Assembly: GCF_029892045.1 (NCBI RefSeq)
Contig: NZ_CP120368.1
Span: forward strand, 432,001 to 496,000
DNA length: 64,000 nucleotides
Source of the DNA: Sinorhizobium numidicum
GTDB taxonomy: Bacteria > Pseudomonadota > Alphaproteobacteria > Rhizobiales > Rhizobiaceae
Reading direction: 5' to 3'
The notes below the pieces were generated by a model. It was not told the origin of the DNA, ran no database searches, and worked only from the letters and a program-made list of their open reading frames with translations. Shown here in pieces: positions 17,987 through 28,509 of this stretch (its first letter is position 1; each line of letters begins with the position of its first letter). A program made the position numbers and the translations under genes.

Positions 17987-18640
17987 CTAGCGCGCCACCG
18001 CGATGTCGATCGCGGCCCGCAGATCTTCGATACCGACGCCTTTTTCCGATGATGTCGACAAGACCTCCGGATAGGCAGCCGGCCGCTTCTTGATCTTCTC
18101 AAGCGTCTCGGAAATCAGCCGCGGCACGCCGGCCGCCTTGATCTTGTCCGTCTTGGTGAGCACGATCTGGTAGGAGACGGCTGCCTTGTCGAGGAGCGAG
18201 AGTACGTCCTCGTCGTTCTTCTTGATGCCGTGGCGTGCGTCGATCAGCACATAGACGCGCTTCAGCGTCGAGCGGCCGCGCAGATAATCGAACACGAGCT
18301 TGGTCCAGGCATCGACCTGCTCCTTGGGCGCCTGCGCGTAGCCGTAACCGGGCATATCGACGAGCGCCATCGGCGGCAGGTCGCCGGCTTCGCCGGAATA
18401 GCCGTCCGGCACGAAATAGTTGATCTCCTGGGTGCGACCCGGCGTGTTCGATGTGCGCGCGAGGCCCTTCTGCCCGACGAGGGCATTGATCAGCGAAGAC
18501 TTGCCGACATTCGAGCGGCCGGCAAAGGCGATCTCCAGCGGCCCCTCCGGCGGCAGGAACTTCATCGAAGGAACGCCGCGGATGAAGATCCACGGCCGGC
18601 CGAAGACGGCGGAATCGTTTTGGTTCTTCTTCTCTGCCAT
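17987..18640 (-). CDS. engB: ribosome biogenesis GTP-binding protein EngB/YihA
   Basis: 217-residue cytosolic TrmE-Era-EngA-type GTPase needed for large-subunit assembly. G1 is [10 protein letters not shown]3 is DMPGYGYA and G4 is TKTDK, all in the expected order. The N-terminal [18 protein letters not shown] is typical of rhizobial EngB. It lies downstream of yidC on the same strand, but a strong stem-loop intervenes, so it may have its own promoter in the 210-base gap. Confidence 0.94.
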   Translation of the reverse strand: MAEKKNQNDSAVFGRPWIFIRGVPSMKFLPPEGPLEIAFAGRSNVGKSSLINALVGQKGLARTSNTPGRTQEINYFVPDGYSGEAGDLPPMALVDMPGYGYAQAPKEQVDAWTKLVFDYLRGRSTLKRVYVLIDARHGIKKNDEDVLSLLDKAAVSYQIVLTKTDKIKAAGVPRLISETLEKIKKRPAAYPEVLSTSSEKGVGIEDLRAAIDIAVAR

Positions 18641-18800
18641 GGTTCGGATTTCCCTTTCCCGGCCGGCTTCAGACTTTTGGGAGCGCTTGTCAAGCGCGAT
18701 GCGGTGTACCGCTATCTTTGGGCGGCTGAATGGATGCGCGCTGCTATCGTGCGGTTAGCGCTTTGCGAGCAGTTCATGCAAGAGGATGCTGAAACGAAAA

Positions 18801-18828
18801 AGCCCCGGATGGTCCTCGATCCGGGGCT
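18801..18828 (-). terminator. terminator downstream of yidC
   Basis: Perfect 10-bp stem AGCCCCGGAT / ATCCGGGGCT with an 8-base loop; on the minus strand it is followed by a T-run (TTTTTC). It sits 22 bases past the yidC stop, a good intrinsic terminator for the rpmH-rnpA-yidC transcript. Confidence 0.8.
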
Positions 18829-18850
18829 CTTGCGTGAAGTCGGCCGCCGG

Positions 18851-20644
18851 CTATTCCGCCGGCTTCGGTTTCTTCGAGAAGAGCTGCTTCAGATTGTCGA
18901 ACAGCTCGACCTTCACGCCCTGGCGCTTCATGATGATCGACTGCTGGGCGATCGACAACGTGTTGTTCCAGGCCCAGTAGATCACGAGACCCGCCGGGAA
19001 CGATGCCAGCATGAAGGTGAAGACCACCGGCATCCAGGTGAACAGCATAGCCTGGGTCGGGTCCGGCGGTGTCGGGTTCATCCGCATCTGCATGAACATG
19101 GTGATGCCCATGACGATCGGCCAGACGCCGAGATGCAGGAACACCGGCACGTCATAGGGCAGCAATCCGAAGAGATTGAAGATCGTCGTCGGATCGGGTG
19201 CGGAAAGGTCCTTGATCCAGCCGAAGAACGGTGCGTGGCGCATCTCGATGGTGATGTAGATCACCTTGTAGAGCGCGAAGAACACCGGTATCTGGATGAT
19301 GATCGGCCAGCAGCCCGCCAGCGGATTGATCTTCTCCTCCTTGTAGAGCTGCATCATCGCCTGCTGCAGCCCCATGCGGTCGTCGCCGAACTTCTTCTTC
19401 AGTTCCTCCATCTTCGGCTGGACCTTCTTCATGTTCGCCATGGACGCATATTGCTTGTTGGCGAGCGGGAAGAAGATGAGCTTCACGACGATCGTGGTGA
19501 TCAGGATCGCGATGCCGAAATTGCCGAAGAGACGGAAGAAGAAATCCATCATTTTGAACATCGGCTTGGTGATGAAGTAGAACCAGCCCCAGTCGATCAA
19601 GCGGTCGAATTTCGGAATGGCATAGGCGGCCGCGTAGCTGTCGACGGCCGGGACTTCCTTGGCGCCGGCGAAGACGAGGTTCTTCACTTGCGCAGACTGG
19701 CCAGGAGCAACGGTGACCGCATCGCCCTTGTAGTCGCTCTGGTAGCGGGCGCGACCATCGGTGAAGTGCGAGAAGCGGGTGTCGAAAGGCGTCTCTTGCG
19801 GCGGGACGATCGTGGCGGCCCAGTACTTGTCGGTGATGCCAAGCCAGCCACCGGTCGCCTTGCCCGGTTCGAGCGGCGGGCTGTCCTCGACGTCCGAATA
19901 GCTCACTTCCTGAAGGCTGTCGCCGGTGACGCCGATGAAGCCCTCATGCAGGACATAGATGCTCGGCGTCGTCGGCTTGTTGAAGCGCGTCACGCGGCCG
20001 TAGGAGGAGAGCGAAACCGGTTCTGCGGCGTCGTTCTTGATGCTGTCGACCACCTGGAACATGTAACGGTCGTCGATGGAGATCGTTCGAGTGAAGGTGA
20101 GGCCTTTCTCGTTGGTGTAGGTCAGCGTCACCGGCGTCGATGGCGTCAGCTTATCGCCGCCGGAAAGCGTCCATACGGTCTGCGGCCCCGGAACGGAACC
20201 AGTCGCATCGTTGCCGACGTAGCCAAGTTCCGTGAAATAGCCGTCTGCGGTCTCCGCGGGGCTGAAGAGCGTGATGATGGGGCTCTGCGGGTCGACCGTC
20301 TCGCGGTAACCCTTGAGTTTCAGGTCGTCGAAGCGCGCGCCGGTGAGGTTGATGGAGCCAGAAAGCGCCGGCGTGTCGATCACGACGCGTGCAGACTTGG
20401 CGACGGCCTGGTCGCGGCTTTCGCCCGGGACCGCGCCGCCGGGCAACGCCTGCCCCGGTGTCGGCTGCCCCGGTGTCGCCTGCTCGGCGCCGGTCTGGGG
20501 CTGAGCCTGTTGCGTCTGCTGGGCCCGTTCCGCGGCGATGCGGTCCTTCTCGATCTTCGGATTGACATAGAAGAATTGCCAAGCGACGAGGATCAGCACC
20601 GAGAGTGCAATCGCCACGAAATAATTGCGGTTGTTTTCCATCAT
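18851..20644 (-). CDS. yidC: membrane protein insertase YidC
   Basis: 597 residues. Inserts and folds inner-membrane proteins, alone or with SecYEG. N-terminal transmembrane anchor ([20 protein letters not shown]), a Gln/Pro-rich linker, a large periplasmic beta domain (about 100-340), then the conserved Oxa1-like core. The core includes [20 protein letters not shown], the cytoplasmic helical loop [17 protein letters not shown] and [20 protein letters not shown]. Full proteobacterial length. Its start overlaps the rnpA stop (ATGA), indicating coupled translation. Confidence 0.97.
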   Translation of the reverse strand: MMENNRNYFVAIALSVLILVAWQFFYVNPKIEKDRIAAERAQQTQQAQPQTGAEQATPGQPTPGQALPGGAVPGESRDQAVAKSARVVIDTPALSGSINLTGARFDDLKLKGYRETVDPQSPIITLFSPAETADGYFTELGYVGNDATGSVPGPQTVWTLSGGDKLTPSTPVTLTYTNEKGLTFTRTISIDDRYMFQVVDSIKNDAAEPVSLSSYGRVTRFNKPTTPSIYVLHEGFIGVTGDSLQEVSYSDVEDSPPLEPGKATGGWLGITDKYWAATIVPPQETPFDTRFSHFTDGRARYQSDYKGDAVTVAPGQSAQVKNLVFAGAKEVPAVDSYAAAYAIPKFDRLIDWGWFYFITKPMFKMMDFFFRLFGNFGIAILITTIVVKLIFFPLANKQYASMANMKKVQPKMEELKKKFGDDRMGLQQAMMQLYKEEKINPLAGCWPIIIQIPVFFALYKVIYITIEMRHAPFFGWIKDLSAPDPTTIFNLFGLLPYDVPVFLHLGVWPIVMGITMFMQMRMNPTPPDPTQAMLFTWMPVVFTFMLASFPAGLVIYWAWNNTLSIAQQSIIMKRQGVKVELFDNLKQLFSKKPKPAE

Positions 20645-21027
20645 GGTTTCCTGGAACCGGCCGAGGGCCGCTTCGGTTTCGGCTTGTTTTCGATGCGATC
20701 CTGGAGCGTCCGCGTCAATGCGTCAAAAGGAGCGTTCAGGAGATCGCGTCGGGCGACAATCACATAGTCGTGTCCCGGTTTCATTGCAAACCCGGCGGAA
20801 AGCCGCACGGCTTCTTTGAGGCGTCGGCGCATTCTGTTTCGCGCGACGGCATTGCCGTGTTTCTTGGTTACTGTGAAACCGACGCGGGCCTCGCCCTCCG
20901 GATCGTTCCGGTCAAGCACTTCGAGGAGAAATAATGGCCCTTTGCGGCTTTCTCCAGCCCTAACGGCCAAAAACTGCGGACGGCTTTTCAGCCGCCCGAC
21001 AGTCGTCTTGTTTTTATCTGACGTCAT
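20641..21027 (-). CDS. rnpA: ribonuclease P protein component
   Basis: About 128 residues. Protein subunit of RNase P, which matures tRNA 5' ends with the RNA subunit. The signature RNR region is [14 protein letters not shown], preceded by [14 protein letters not shown] at 21027 ([20 protein letters not shown]) is chosen; an in-frame ATG at 21039 is also possible, and neither has a clear ribosome site. It lies directly after rpmH and overlaps yidC by 4 bases, the universal rpmH-rnpA-yidC order. Confidence 0.95.
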   Translation of the reverse strand: MTSDKNKTTVGRLKSRPQFLAVRAGESRKGPLFLLEVLDRNDPEGEARVGFTVTKKHGNAVARNRMRRRLKEAVRLSAGFAMKPGHDYVIVARRDLLNAPFDALTRTLQDRIENKPKPKRPSAGSRKP

Positions 21028-21060
21028 GTGCCCGGACATAAGGTTTCGGGCAGTTCCGGC

Positions 21061-21195
21061 TCAGGCCGAAAGACGCTTGCGGCCACGAGCCCGACGGGCT
21101 GCGAGAACCTTTTGGCCACCCTTGGTGGACATACGTGCACGGAAGCCGTGACGGCGCTTGCGAACAAGCTTGGACGGTTGGTAGGTACGCTTCAT
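21061..21195 (-). CDS. rpmH: 50S ribosomal protein L34
   Basis: 44 residues, [18 protein letters not shown] ... GRKRLSA, a complete L34. It is found by direct translation of the minus strand. First gene of the rpmH-rnpA-yidC operon; its stop is about 33 bases before the chosen rnpA start. Confidence 0.97.
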   Translation of the reverse strand: MKRTYQPSKLVRKRRHGFRARMSTKGGQKVLAARRARGRKRLSA

Positions 21196-21305
21196 TTATT
21201 TAAATACCGCGGTGTGCGGCCCTTCTTGAGTTTGCATAGTGCAAGGAGCGTTTACGTTACCGGGCGCAGCTCCGCCTTTGGCACGGCTTGACCGGACGTG
21301 CGCGG

Positions 21306-21335
21306 CTTATAAGGACAAATGTCCGGCAAAGTCAA
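21306..21335 (-). promoter_or_regulatory. sigma-70-type promoter of the rpmH operon
   Basis: On the minus strand TTGACT and TATAAG are separated by 18 bases, about 110 bases upstream of the rpmH ATG. Close to consensus for a housekeeping promoter. The remaining sequence to the chemoreceptor start at 21633 holds nothing else recognisable. Confidence 0.6.
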
Positions 21336-21632
21336 TTCCCGCGCGGTGATCCCGCTGCGAGGCCGCCGCATTCATCGAGAGGATCCGCACCCGGGGGCGA
21401 CCTAACGAGCGACTGCTGGACATCGGCGCCGCCGTCAAGCCTCACCGTCCGATTGCCTCTGCACCCGGCCTTCCGGCGAGACAGGGCGCCCCGCCCCCAA
21501 GATGTACCCGCTAGAATTTAGTGGAAGGGATGAGCTCTTTGTTAACCACACGTATTTTAGCATTTGCTTAGTTACGTGTATACCGCAAGTTACTTCCCGC
21601 AATGGGCGAGTAGGCGGCGAGGGGGGCAGGAA

Positions 21633-23630
21633 ATGAAAATTCGTGGAAAAATATACCTGATCGTGGGCATCATGAGTCTGCTGGCGATCGCGATTACCGG
21701 CATGTCGTTGCTCATCGTGTCGGAATACAATGACAAGCTTCACCAATTCCAAAACGCATCCGAGCGCGCGTTCAAAGGCGAGCGCCTCAACCGGCTGGTG
21801 ACGGGCGTGGTAATGGAGTCGCGCGGCGTTTACGCCGCGCCGACGATCGAACAGGCCCAGACGTTTGCTGAAGGTCTCCTCAAGAACCTCGACAAGATCG
21901 ATGCGCTGCTGAAAGAGTGGCGTCCGCTGGTTCCGGCCGACACGCTCCCGTCCTTCGACGCGCTGGTGAAGCGGGCCGAGGAATTCCGGGCGTTCCGAAC
22001 GGAAACGGCCCGTCTCGGTCAGATGGTTTCGCCGCAGGCTGCGAACGAGCAGGGCAACAACGATGCCAATCGCGCGAACCGCAAGGCGTTTCAGGCCGAG
22101 ATCGACGTGGTCGTCGATGCCAACCTCGAATCCCTTGAGGCCATTACCGCCGAGATCGCATCCTTCGAACGCTCGATCATTCTCCTCGTTCTCGGCATCG
22201 CCGGTATCGGGCTTACAGCAGGGATCGGTGCGGCCTTCTATATCGGCACCAATCAGCTTAGCCGTCCAATCCTCGACCTGACGGACAAGATGAAAATGCT
22301 GGCCGGCGGCGATCTCTCGGTCGATGTGCCCTTTGCCGGACGCAAGGACGAAATCGGCGACATGGCGGCCGCGGTAGAGGTCTTCAAGCGGAACGGGCTC
22401 GCCGTGCGCGAGCTCAATGCGCAGGAAGCGGTGCTGCGCGAAAAGAGCGCCGATCTGCAATCGAGCATCGGCGTCGTCGTGTCGGCGGCCGCCGCCGGCG
22501 ATTTTACCAAGCGCATCGGCAAGGACTACGGCAACGAAGACCTCAACCGCTTCGCAGCCAGCGTCAACGAACTCGTCAACAGTGTCGACAGCGGCATCGC
22601 CGAAACGCGGCGTGTGATCGCGAGCCTTGCTGCCGGCGATCTGACGCAAAGCATGAATGGCCATTTCCAGGGAGCCTTCGCCGAGCTGCAGAAGAACGTC
22701 AACGATACGCTGTCGACCTTGCAGAAGACCTTGCGCGAGGTTCGCACGACGACGGACTCGATCAACGGCAACGCCTCCGAACTGCGCACGGCGGCCGACG
22801 ATCTTTCGAAACGCACCGAGCAGCAGGCCGCTTCCCTCGAGGAGACCTCGGCTGCCCTCGACGAGATCACGGCCGCCGTCCGCAGCTCCACCGAGCGCGC
22901 CCAGGAAGCAACAGTCATGGTCACCGAGGCGAAGGAGAGCGCGGCGGAATCGGCCTCCGTGGTTCGCAATGCCGTGGAGGCCATGGGCCGGATCGAGCAG
23001 GCATCGAGCGAGATTGGCCAGATCACCAATGTCATCGACGAGATCGCCTTCCAGACGAACCTGCTCGCCTTGAATGCAGGCGTCGAGGCGGCACGGGCGG
23101 GTGACGCCGGCAAGGGATTTGCCGTCGTCGCGCAGGAAGTGCGCGAACTCGCGCAGCGCGCTGCCAGCGCCGCCAAGGACATCAAAGCGCTGATCTCGAA
23201 ATCCGGCAGCGAGGTCGCAACCGGCGTCAAGCTCGTGCAGGCGACGGGCTCGGCGCTCGGGGAGATCGAGACGCGGGTCCTCAAGATCAACGACCACATC
23301 CACTCGATCGCGACCGCCGCGCGCGAGCAGTCGACCGGCCTGAGCGAGGTCAGCACCGCGGTCAACGAGATGGATCAGGTCACTCAGCGGAATGCCGCGA
23401 TGGTGGAGGAGGCGAATGCGGCGACGCACAAGCTTTCCGCCGAAGCGGACAATCTCGCAAGCCTCATTGCCTACTTCAAGGTCGATCGCGATCCGGTCCG
23501 TGCCGTCGCGCCTGCGAAGGACACGAGCCGACCGGTTGTTTCGCCCGCCCGCCGGATGATGGGCACGGTCGCCCGTGCGTTCGGCAATGGCTCGGCCGTT
23601 GCCGCTCGCGACAATTGGGAGGAATTCTGA
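21633..23630 (+). CDS. methyl-accepting chemotaxis protein with C-terminal CheR-binding pentapeptide
   Basis: 665-residue transmembrane chemoreceptor. TM1 (about 7-28), an all-helical periplasmic ligand domain (about 30-185), TM2 (about 187-210) and two HAMP-like segments (ending near 275 and 375) precede the signalling domain with the hairpin [20 protein letters not shown]. The protein ends NWEEF, an NWETF-like tether for CheR/CheB found on high-abundance receptors. GGGGGGCAGGAA precedes the ATG. The periplasmic domain is a helical bundle rather than Cache; the ligand is unknown. Confidence 0.92.
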   Translation: MKIRGKIYLIVGIMSLLAIAITGMSLLIVSEYNDKLHQFQNASERAFKGERLNRLVTGVVMESRGVYAAPTIEQAQTFAEGLLKNLDKIDALLKEWRPLVPADTLPSFDALVKRAEEFRAFRTETARLGQMVSPQAANEQGNNDANRANRKAFQAEIDVVVDANLESLEAITAEIASFERSIILLVLGIAGIGLTAGIGAAFYIGTNQLSRPILDLTDKMKMLAGGDLSVDVPFAGRKDEIGDMAAAVEVFKRNGLAVRELNAQEAVLREKSADLQSSIGVVVSAAAAGDFTKRIGKDYGNEDLNRFAASVNELVNSVDSGIAETRRVIASLAAGDLTQSMNGHFQGAFAELQKNVNDTLSTLQKTLREVRTTTDSINGNASELRTAADDLSKRTEQQAASLEETSAALDEITAAVRSSTERAQEATVMVTEAKESAAESASVVRNAVEAMGRIEQASSEIGQITNVIDEIAFQTNLLALNAGVEAARAGDAGKGFAVVAQEVRELAQRAASAAKDIKALISKSGSEVATGVKLVQATGSALGEIETRVLKINDHIHSIATAAREQSTGLSEVSTAVNEMDQVTQRNAAMVEEANAATHKLSAEADNLASLIAYFKVDRDPVRAVAPAKDTSRPVVSPARRMMGTVARAFGNGSAVAARDNWEEF

Positions 23631-23649
23631 GCCCGCAGTATCGGCTGCG

Positions 23650-23689
23650 AAGCTTCTCGCGGTGATGCGCCAGTCACCGCGAGAAGCTT
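23650..23689 (+). terminator. strong hairpin after the chemoreceptor gene
   Basis: A perfect 16-bp stem AAGCTTCTCGCGGTGA / TCACCGCGAGAAGCTT with an 8-base loop starts 20 bases after the stop codon. Followed by GTTC rather than a long T-tract; likely terminator or 3' stabilising structure. Confidence 0.65.
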
Positions 23690-23863
23690 GTTCGGGAAGC
23701 TTTGCCGACCACGCCAATGATCCGCAGCGCGGCGTTTCACGGCAACGTGAGTTGTCATCGCGCCCCGTTCACGTTGTCGTTTGCGGGCGCGACCATTCGT
23801 TATTGGTTCCCGCGCTCAATTCTCTTTAATTCAGGGGCAAATTTCGCCGAAAGCAAAAAACAT

Positions 23864-24658
23864 ATGAGCCATGGTGTCAGCAACAGGGCAGGGGACAAGG
23901 CCCTGAAGCCGTCTGGACGGAAGCCGCCTGAGCCCGGCATGCGTCCTTCGCCGTGGCGCTTCGTGCCGTTTGCCCTTCTCGTGATGGGCGGCGCCGCCTG
24001 TTACGCCCTTGGTCTGCAGGACTATGTCTCGTTGTCGGCGCTCGTTAATCACCGGGAGGCGCTCAGCGCCTATGTCGACACCCATCCCTTCAGGTCCGGT
24101 GCGGCCTTCTTCGCGGTCTACGTGGCGATCGTGGTTTTTTCGATCCCAGCGGCATCGGTGCTGACGATATTTTCCGGATTTCTGTTCGGCTGCATTCTCG
24201 GGGGAGTGATTGCGGTCTTCGCTGCTACCTTGGGATCCAGCCTTCTGTTCGTTGCCGCACGGGGCGTGCTTAGCGACCTCCTGCGGCGCCTCGCCGGACC
24301 TTCTCTGGAGCGTCTCGCCGACGGGTTTCGGCGCAACGCGTTTCTTTACCTGTTGATCTTGCGCCTGGCGCCGATCTTTCCTTTTTTCATCGTCAATATC
24401 GCGCCCGCATTCTTTGACGTGAAACTGCGCACATTCGTCGTCGCGACCCTCATCGGCATTGTGCCGGCCACTTTCGCCTATGCCTGGCTTGGTCGGGGGC
24501 TTGATGAAGTCATCGCCCGCGCGGCAGCGACCGGCGGCGAGCTTTCGCTATCGGATTTTGCCACGGCGGACATCTCACTGGCGCTCGTCGCCCTTGCACT
24601 CATTGCGGCGTTGCCTCTGGCATTCAGGATAGTACAGTCACGCCGCAAACGAGCATGA
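23864..24658 (+). CDS. TVP38/TMEM64 (DedA-like SNARE-associated) membrane protein
   Basis: 264 residues with about six hydrophobic segments. The TVP38/TMEM64 core is visible: IPAASVLTIFSGFLFG, then FRRNAFLYLLILRLAPIFPF and the following IAPAFFDV. Family members are inner-membrane proteins of unclear function (lipid transport or membrane homeostasis suggested). The next gene, a MerA-like flavoprotein, overlaps by 4 bases (ATGA). TVP38-plus-oxidoreductase pairing recurs in bacteria, so the two probably act together. Confidence 0.85.
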   Translation: MSHGVSNRAGDKALKPSGRKPPEPGMRPSPWRFVPFALLVMGGAACYALGLQDYVSLSALVNHREALSAYVDTHPFRSGAAFFAVYVAIVVFSIPAASVLTIFSGFLFGCILGGVIAVFAATLGSSLLFVAARGVLSDLLRRLAGPSLERLADGFRRNAFLYLLILRLAPIFPFFIVNIAPAFFDVKLRTFVVATLIGIVPATFAYAWLGRGLDEVIARAAATGGELSLSDFATADISLALVALALIAALPLAFRIVQSRRKRA

Positions 24659-26103
24659 CAGAGTGGCACAGGGCGCGCGTGGTGGAGACACTCACTCCAG
24701 ATATCTGCGTGATCGGCGGCGGGGCTGCCGGTCTTTCCGTGGCCGCGGGTGCGGCCGCCTTCGGAGTCCCCGTCGTCCTTGTCGAGCGTAGCCGCATGGG
24801 CGGGGATTGCCTGAACTATGGCTGCGTACCATCGAAGGCGCTGATCGCGGCTGCAAAACATGCGCAGGCGATCCGGAAAGCGACCGAATTTGGCGTCTCC
24901 GCGGGAGAACCGATCATCGATTACGCGCGGCTGCGGGCGCGCATCCATTCCGTCATCGAAGGTATTGCGCCACACGATTCCGTCGACCGGTTCACCGGGC
25001 TCGGCGTGAAGGTGATCGAGGACGCCGCTCGCTTCCTTGACGAGCGAACGGTCGCCGCCGGCGATCACCTCATTCGGGCACGACGCTTTGTCATCGCCAC
25101 GGGCTCGTCGCCTGCCGTTCCTCCGATCCATGGGCTGGCGGAGACACCGTTCCTCACCAACGAAACGCTCTTCGAGCTGAAGCGCTTGCCCGAGCACCTC
25201 GTCATCATCGGCGCCGGGCCGGTCGGCCTGGAGATGGCTCAAGCATACCGCCGTCTCGGCTCGCGCGTGACGGTGATCGAGAGCAGCGCGGCGCTGTCCC
25301 GGGAGGATCCTGAATTGGCGGCGATCGCGTTGGCCGAAATCCGGGCCGAGGGCACCCTCCTTCTAGAACGAACCATGATCCATTCGGTCGAGCAGGCCAC
25401 GAGGGGCATTCGGCTTCTGTGCGAAACCGGGAAGGGGCGGTTTCATGTCGAGGGCAGCGATCTGCTGCTTGCTGCCGGGCGGGCTCCCAGTCACGCATCG
25501 CTTGATCTCGATGCGGCGGGCATTCGCCAGGATGCTGGGCGGATCAAGCTCGGAGCGGACCTTCGCACGAGCAATCGCCGCGTCTATGCGATCGGCGACG
25601 CGGCAGGCGGCCTGCAGTTCACCCATGCCGCCAGTTACCATGCGCGGCTCGTGCTGCAGCAGATCCTCTTTCGTCTGCCGGCGCACGAGGCGCGCGATAT
25701 TGTCCCAAGGGTCACTTTCATGGACCCGGAACTCGCGCAGGTCGGTCTGACGGAACAGGAGGCGCGCGAGAAATCCGGCAGCGCAGATGTCGTTCGTTGG
25801 GACTTTTCCGGCAACGATCGCGCCCGCACCGATGGCCTTGGCCGCGGGCTGATCAAGATCGTGGTCGGGCGGCGTGGGCGAATTCTCGGAGCCGGAATTG
25901 CCGGCGCGGGGGCGGGGGAGATGATCAACCTCTGGGCATTTGCCATCACCAATCGGCTGACGCTCAAGCATTTCCGCGGCTATGTGGCGCCCTATCCGAC
26001 CGTTTCCGAGATTGGAAAACAGGCGTCGATCTCCTATTATGCCCCTATGGCGCGAAATCGGCTCGTTCGGTCGGTGATCCGAATGCTGCGGTGTTTCGGC
26101 TGA
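24655..26103 (+). CDS. MerA/dihydrolipoamide dehydrogenase-like FAD disulfide oxidoreductase
   Basis: 482-residue class I pyridine nucleotide-disulfide oxidoreductase. FAD site CVIGGGAAGLSVAAGAAAFG, redox disulfide GGDCLNYGCVPSK, NAD(P) site VIIGAGPVGLEMAQAYRRLG, second FAD motif VYAIGDAAGG, then the dimerisation domain. The C-terminal catalytic region reads APYPTVSEIG: the His-Pro of lipoamide dehydrogenases is Tyr-Pro, as in mercuric reductases. There is no N-terminal heavy-metal domain and no mer operon, so mercury as substrate is unlikely. Translationally coupled to the TMEM64 gene. Confidence 0.85.
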   Translation: MTEWHRARVVETLTPDICVIGGGAAGLSVAAGAAAFGVPVVLVERSRMGGDCLNYGCVPSKALIAAAKHAQAIRKATEFGVSAGEPIIDYARLRARIHSVIEGIAPHDSVDRFTGLGVKVIEDAARFLDERTVAAGDHLIRARRFVIATGSSPAVPPIHGLAETPFLTNETLFELKRLPEHLVIIGAGPVGLEMAQAYRRLGSRVTVIESSAALSREDPELAAIALAEIRAEGTLLLERTMIHSVEQATRGIRLLCETGKGRFHVEGSDLLLAAGRAPSHASLDLDAAGIRQDAGRIKLGADLRTSNRRVYAIGDAAGGLQFTHAASYHARLVLQQILFRLPAHEARDIVPRVTFMDPELAQVGLTEQEAREKSGSADVVRWDFSGNDRARTDGLGRGLIKIVVGRRGRILGAGIAGAGAGEMINLWAFAITNRLTLKHFRGYVAPYPTVSEIGKQASISYYAPMARNRLVRSVIRMLRCFG

Positions 26104-26125
26104 GTTGCAGGGAATGTTCTTGAGT

Positions 26126-27604
26126 ATGGTGGAAGACGCGCGGCCGACCAATGCGAGTGCGGCACCGAAAGTGGCAGTCGGGTTTCTCCGCGGGCTATCC
26201 GGAAAATTGCTGTTGCTGACGGTGACTTTCGTCATGCTGGCGGAAGTGCTGATCTTCGTTCCGTCCGTTGCCAACATGAGAATCCGCTGGCTCCAGGACC
26301 GGCTGAATACCGTGGCGGCCGCTGCGGTTGTTGTCGACGGCCTTCAGAATGTCGAGCTTCCGCGCGCCGTCCAGCGCGACACGTTGATGGCGACGGGCAC
26401 CAAGGCGATCGTCATTCGCCGCAAGGATGCCTCGCGGCTGATCGCAACCGTCGACATGCCTCCCCGAATCGACGGTGAATACGACATCGCCAACTTCACG
26501 CCGCTTGCTGCGATCCGCGATGCCTTCGATACGCTGCTTTTCGGCGGCGACCGGATCGTGCGCGTCTATGGGCCGCTTGGCGAAAGCGACGCGACCATAG
26601 AGCTGGTGATGAAGGATGCCGGCCTGCGCAAGGCCATGCTCGTCTATTCGCGCAATGTCTTCCTGTTGTCGATCGTGATCTCGCTGATCACCGCGGCGCT
26701 GATCTTTCTTGCCATCAATCGCATGCTGATCGTTCCGATCCGCCGGATGACGGCAAGCATGCAGGAGTTTTCCGGCGAGCCATCCAATCCGGAGCGGCTG
26801 CTCGTGCCGCCGGAAGGCAGGGATGAGCTGGCGGTCGCCGGTCAGCACCTCGCGAACATGCAGCGCGAGCTGCAGAAAACCTTGAAACAGCAGAAGAGCC
26901 TTGCCGAGCTGGGCCTCGCCGTTTCGAAGATCAATCATGATATGCGCAACATCCTCTCTTCGGCGCAGCTCATTTCGGACCGGCTCGCCGATGTCGATGA
27001 TCCGGTCGTCAAACGCTTCGCGCCGACGCTGCTCAGGACCATCGACCGCGCCGTCGGCTATACCCGAGAGGTACTCTCCTATGGACGCACCGCCGAGGCC
27101 GAACCGCGCCGCCGCTTCGTTGCTCTCCGTCCGCTGGTCGAGGACGTCGCCGAGTTGCTGGCGATCGATCGGCAGAGCGGCATCGGTTTCGAGATCCAGA
27201 TCCGCGACGATGTCATGGTCGATGCGGACGCCGAGCAGCTCTTCCGCGTCGTCCATAATATCTGCCGCAACGCCGTTGAGGCGCTGAGAAATCATGAGCC
27301 GGAGGACGGTCGCCCCAGGGCGATCTGCGTTTCTGCGGTGCGAACGGGCAGCGTCGTGACGATTTCCATCGACGACACCGGACCCGGCATGCCGCCCAAG
27401 GCCCGAGAGAACCTGTTTGCCGCCTTCCGCGGCTCGGCGCGCTCGGGCGGCACGGGCCTTGGCCTCGCCATCGCCCGCGAACTCGTCCTTGCTCATGGCG
27501 GCACGATCGCGCTCGTCGAGAAGCCGACGCCCGGAACGCTGTTTCGCATCGAGCTGCCGGACCGTCCGGTGCCGCTCGACGCCTTTCGCTCGAAAGCGCA
27601 TTGA
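26126..27604 (+). CDS. membrane sensor histidine kinase (orphan)
   Basis: About 492 residues. TM1 (about 25-45), a periplasmic sensor region of about 140 residues with no recognised domain, TM2 (about 175-200) and HAMP precede the kinase. H-box SKINHDMRN, N-box HNICRNAVEAL, G1 DDTGPGMP and G2 GGTGLGLAIA are intact, so it should autophosphorylate. No response regulator is adjacent. It begins about 20 bases after the flavoprotein gene, suggesting one operon TMEM64-flavoprotein-kinase. Start is uncertain between ATGs at 26114 and 26126; the latter has better spacing from AGGGA. Confidence 0.88.
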   Translation: MVEDARPTNASAAPKVAVGFLRGLSGKLLLLTVTFVMLAEVLIFVPSVANMRIRWLQDRLNTVAAAAVVVDGLQNVELPRAVQRDTLMATGTKAIVIRRKDASRLIATVDMPPRIDGEYDIANFTPLAAIRDAFDTLLFGGDRIVRVYGPLGESDATIELVMKDAGLRKAMLVYSRNVFLLSIVISLITAALIFLAINRMLIVPIRRMTASMQEFSGEPSNPERLLVPPEGRDELAVAGQHLANMQRELQKTLKQQKSLAELGLAVSKINHDMRNILSSAQLISDRLADVDDPVVKRFAPTLLRTIDRAVGYTREVLSYGRTAEAEPRRRFVALRPLVEDVAELLAIDRQSGIGFEIQIRDDVMVDADAEQLFRVVHNICRNAVEALRNHEPEDGRPRAICVSAVRTGSVVTISIDDTGPGMPPKARENLFAAFRGSARSGGTGLGLAIARELVLAHGGTIALVEKPTPGTLFRIELPDRPVPLDAFRSKAH

Positions 27605-27772
27605 TCCGCTTTCTTCGAGCCGGTCGGCGTCGATGCCGGCGGCGCCGGGCCGCCATCGCGATCTTGTAGACTGCCGTCGCGAAAATGAAATTTTTTGCCG
27701 AAAGGCGCTTGCAATCACCGGAAGGACCCTTTAGAGGATCGCCACGCAAGCGGTTGTCACCGCTTCAGGCAA

Positions 27773-27849
27773 GCACCCGTAGCTCAGCTGGATAGAGCAC
27801 CAGACTACGAATCTGGGGGTCAGGAGTTCGAATCTCTTCGGGTGCGCCA
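27773..27849 (+). tRNA. tRNA-Arg (anticodon ACG)
   Basis: 77-base cloverleaf: acceptor GCACCCG / CGGGTGC, D-arm GCTC-AGCTGGAT-AGAGC, anticodon stem CCAGA / TCTGG with loop CTACGAA (anticodon ACG), T-arm loop TTCGAAT, encoded GCCA 3' end. Decodes CGN arginine codons after A34 deamination. It marks the left edge of the accessory region. Confidence 0.97.
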
Positions 27850-28509
27850 TTCTCCTTCATTTGGTCGATTGGGTATTTTGCCTTTTTGGCCACTATGTTG
27901 CCTTTAGGGCAGCATGGTTGACCTATCTTCCGTAGCAACATCGTACCTTTCCCAAACCCATACGCCACACGTATACCGGGAGATGCACCCCAATGGCAAC
28001 TCGCTAGAATTGCCACCAGATTGCTGAGCGGACGCGATTTGGAGTATGCGCCGACGCTACTGCATGTTTCCTTAAATCGGAACCGATTTAAGGACAAAAA
28101 CATGCAGCAATTCAAAGTGCTACAGCGACCTTTGTGCGTCTGAAAGACGCACGGCGCTGTAGAATTGCGTTGGTAGCTGCGAGATAAATTGCGCGCGAAG
28201 AATGCCGCCGGGCTCTCTGTTCGAAAGCAAGTTCCGCTTCCGACCCCGTTGCCTCCTGAACATTAAAGGGGCACGGATATACGGCAGAAAGATCAAATCA
28301 CGAACCACAACCTGTTCCCGGTCCCCATTCGGGCCACAGTCGAAGGTCACGAAGGGTGGATGTTTTGCCATTTGATCGGCTACCGGGAACGAGCAAGCAG
28401 CGGACTTTGCTGACCTTCGGGGTATGTCCAAGACCTGCCGTTCGCGTTACGGCCTGATGCGACCGAGTACTGCGCACCCATCACATCAGTTGATGCCTCG
28501 TGCGGCCTT
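27850..28509. other. intergenic stretch after tRNA-Arg without a recognisable gene
   Basis: 660 bases between the tRNA and the LysR gene. Apart from the palindromic repeat at 28056-28162, no coding region, integrase remnant or repeat of the tRNA 3' end was recognised. Short open frames here look random. Confidence 0.5.
28056..28162. repeat. Rhizobiaceae palindromic intergenic repeat, copy 3
   Basis: The best-preserved copy: CTACTGCATGTTTCC, AAATCGGAACCGATTT palindrome, ATGCAGCAATTC, TGCTACAGCGACC, then GTGCGTCTGAAAGACGCAC hairpin and GGCGCTGTAG. It is the clearest template for the other three copies. Confidence 0.8.

Noticed and set aside
18230..20767. 845-codon open frame on the + strand opposite yidC and engB
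   Set aside because: It is the complement of two well-supported genes; the protein is His/Arg/Asp-rich and low-complexity, typical of antisense frames in high-GC DNA.
21435..23717. 760-codon open frame on the minus strand opposite the chemoreceptor
   Set aside because: It mirrors the chemoreceptor gene, lacks domain signatures and has no plausible start context.
24655..26103. true mercuric reductase (merA)
   Set aside because: There is no N-terminal metal-binding domain and no mer genes nearby; only the Tyr-Pro active-site feature is shared.
27765..28115. 116-residue frame on the minus strand ending IRTPDPQIRSLVLYPAEL
   Set aside because: The C-terminus is the antisense of tRNA-Arg, a well-known annotation artefact.
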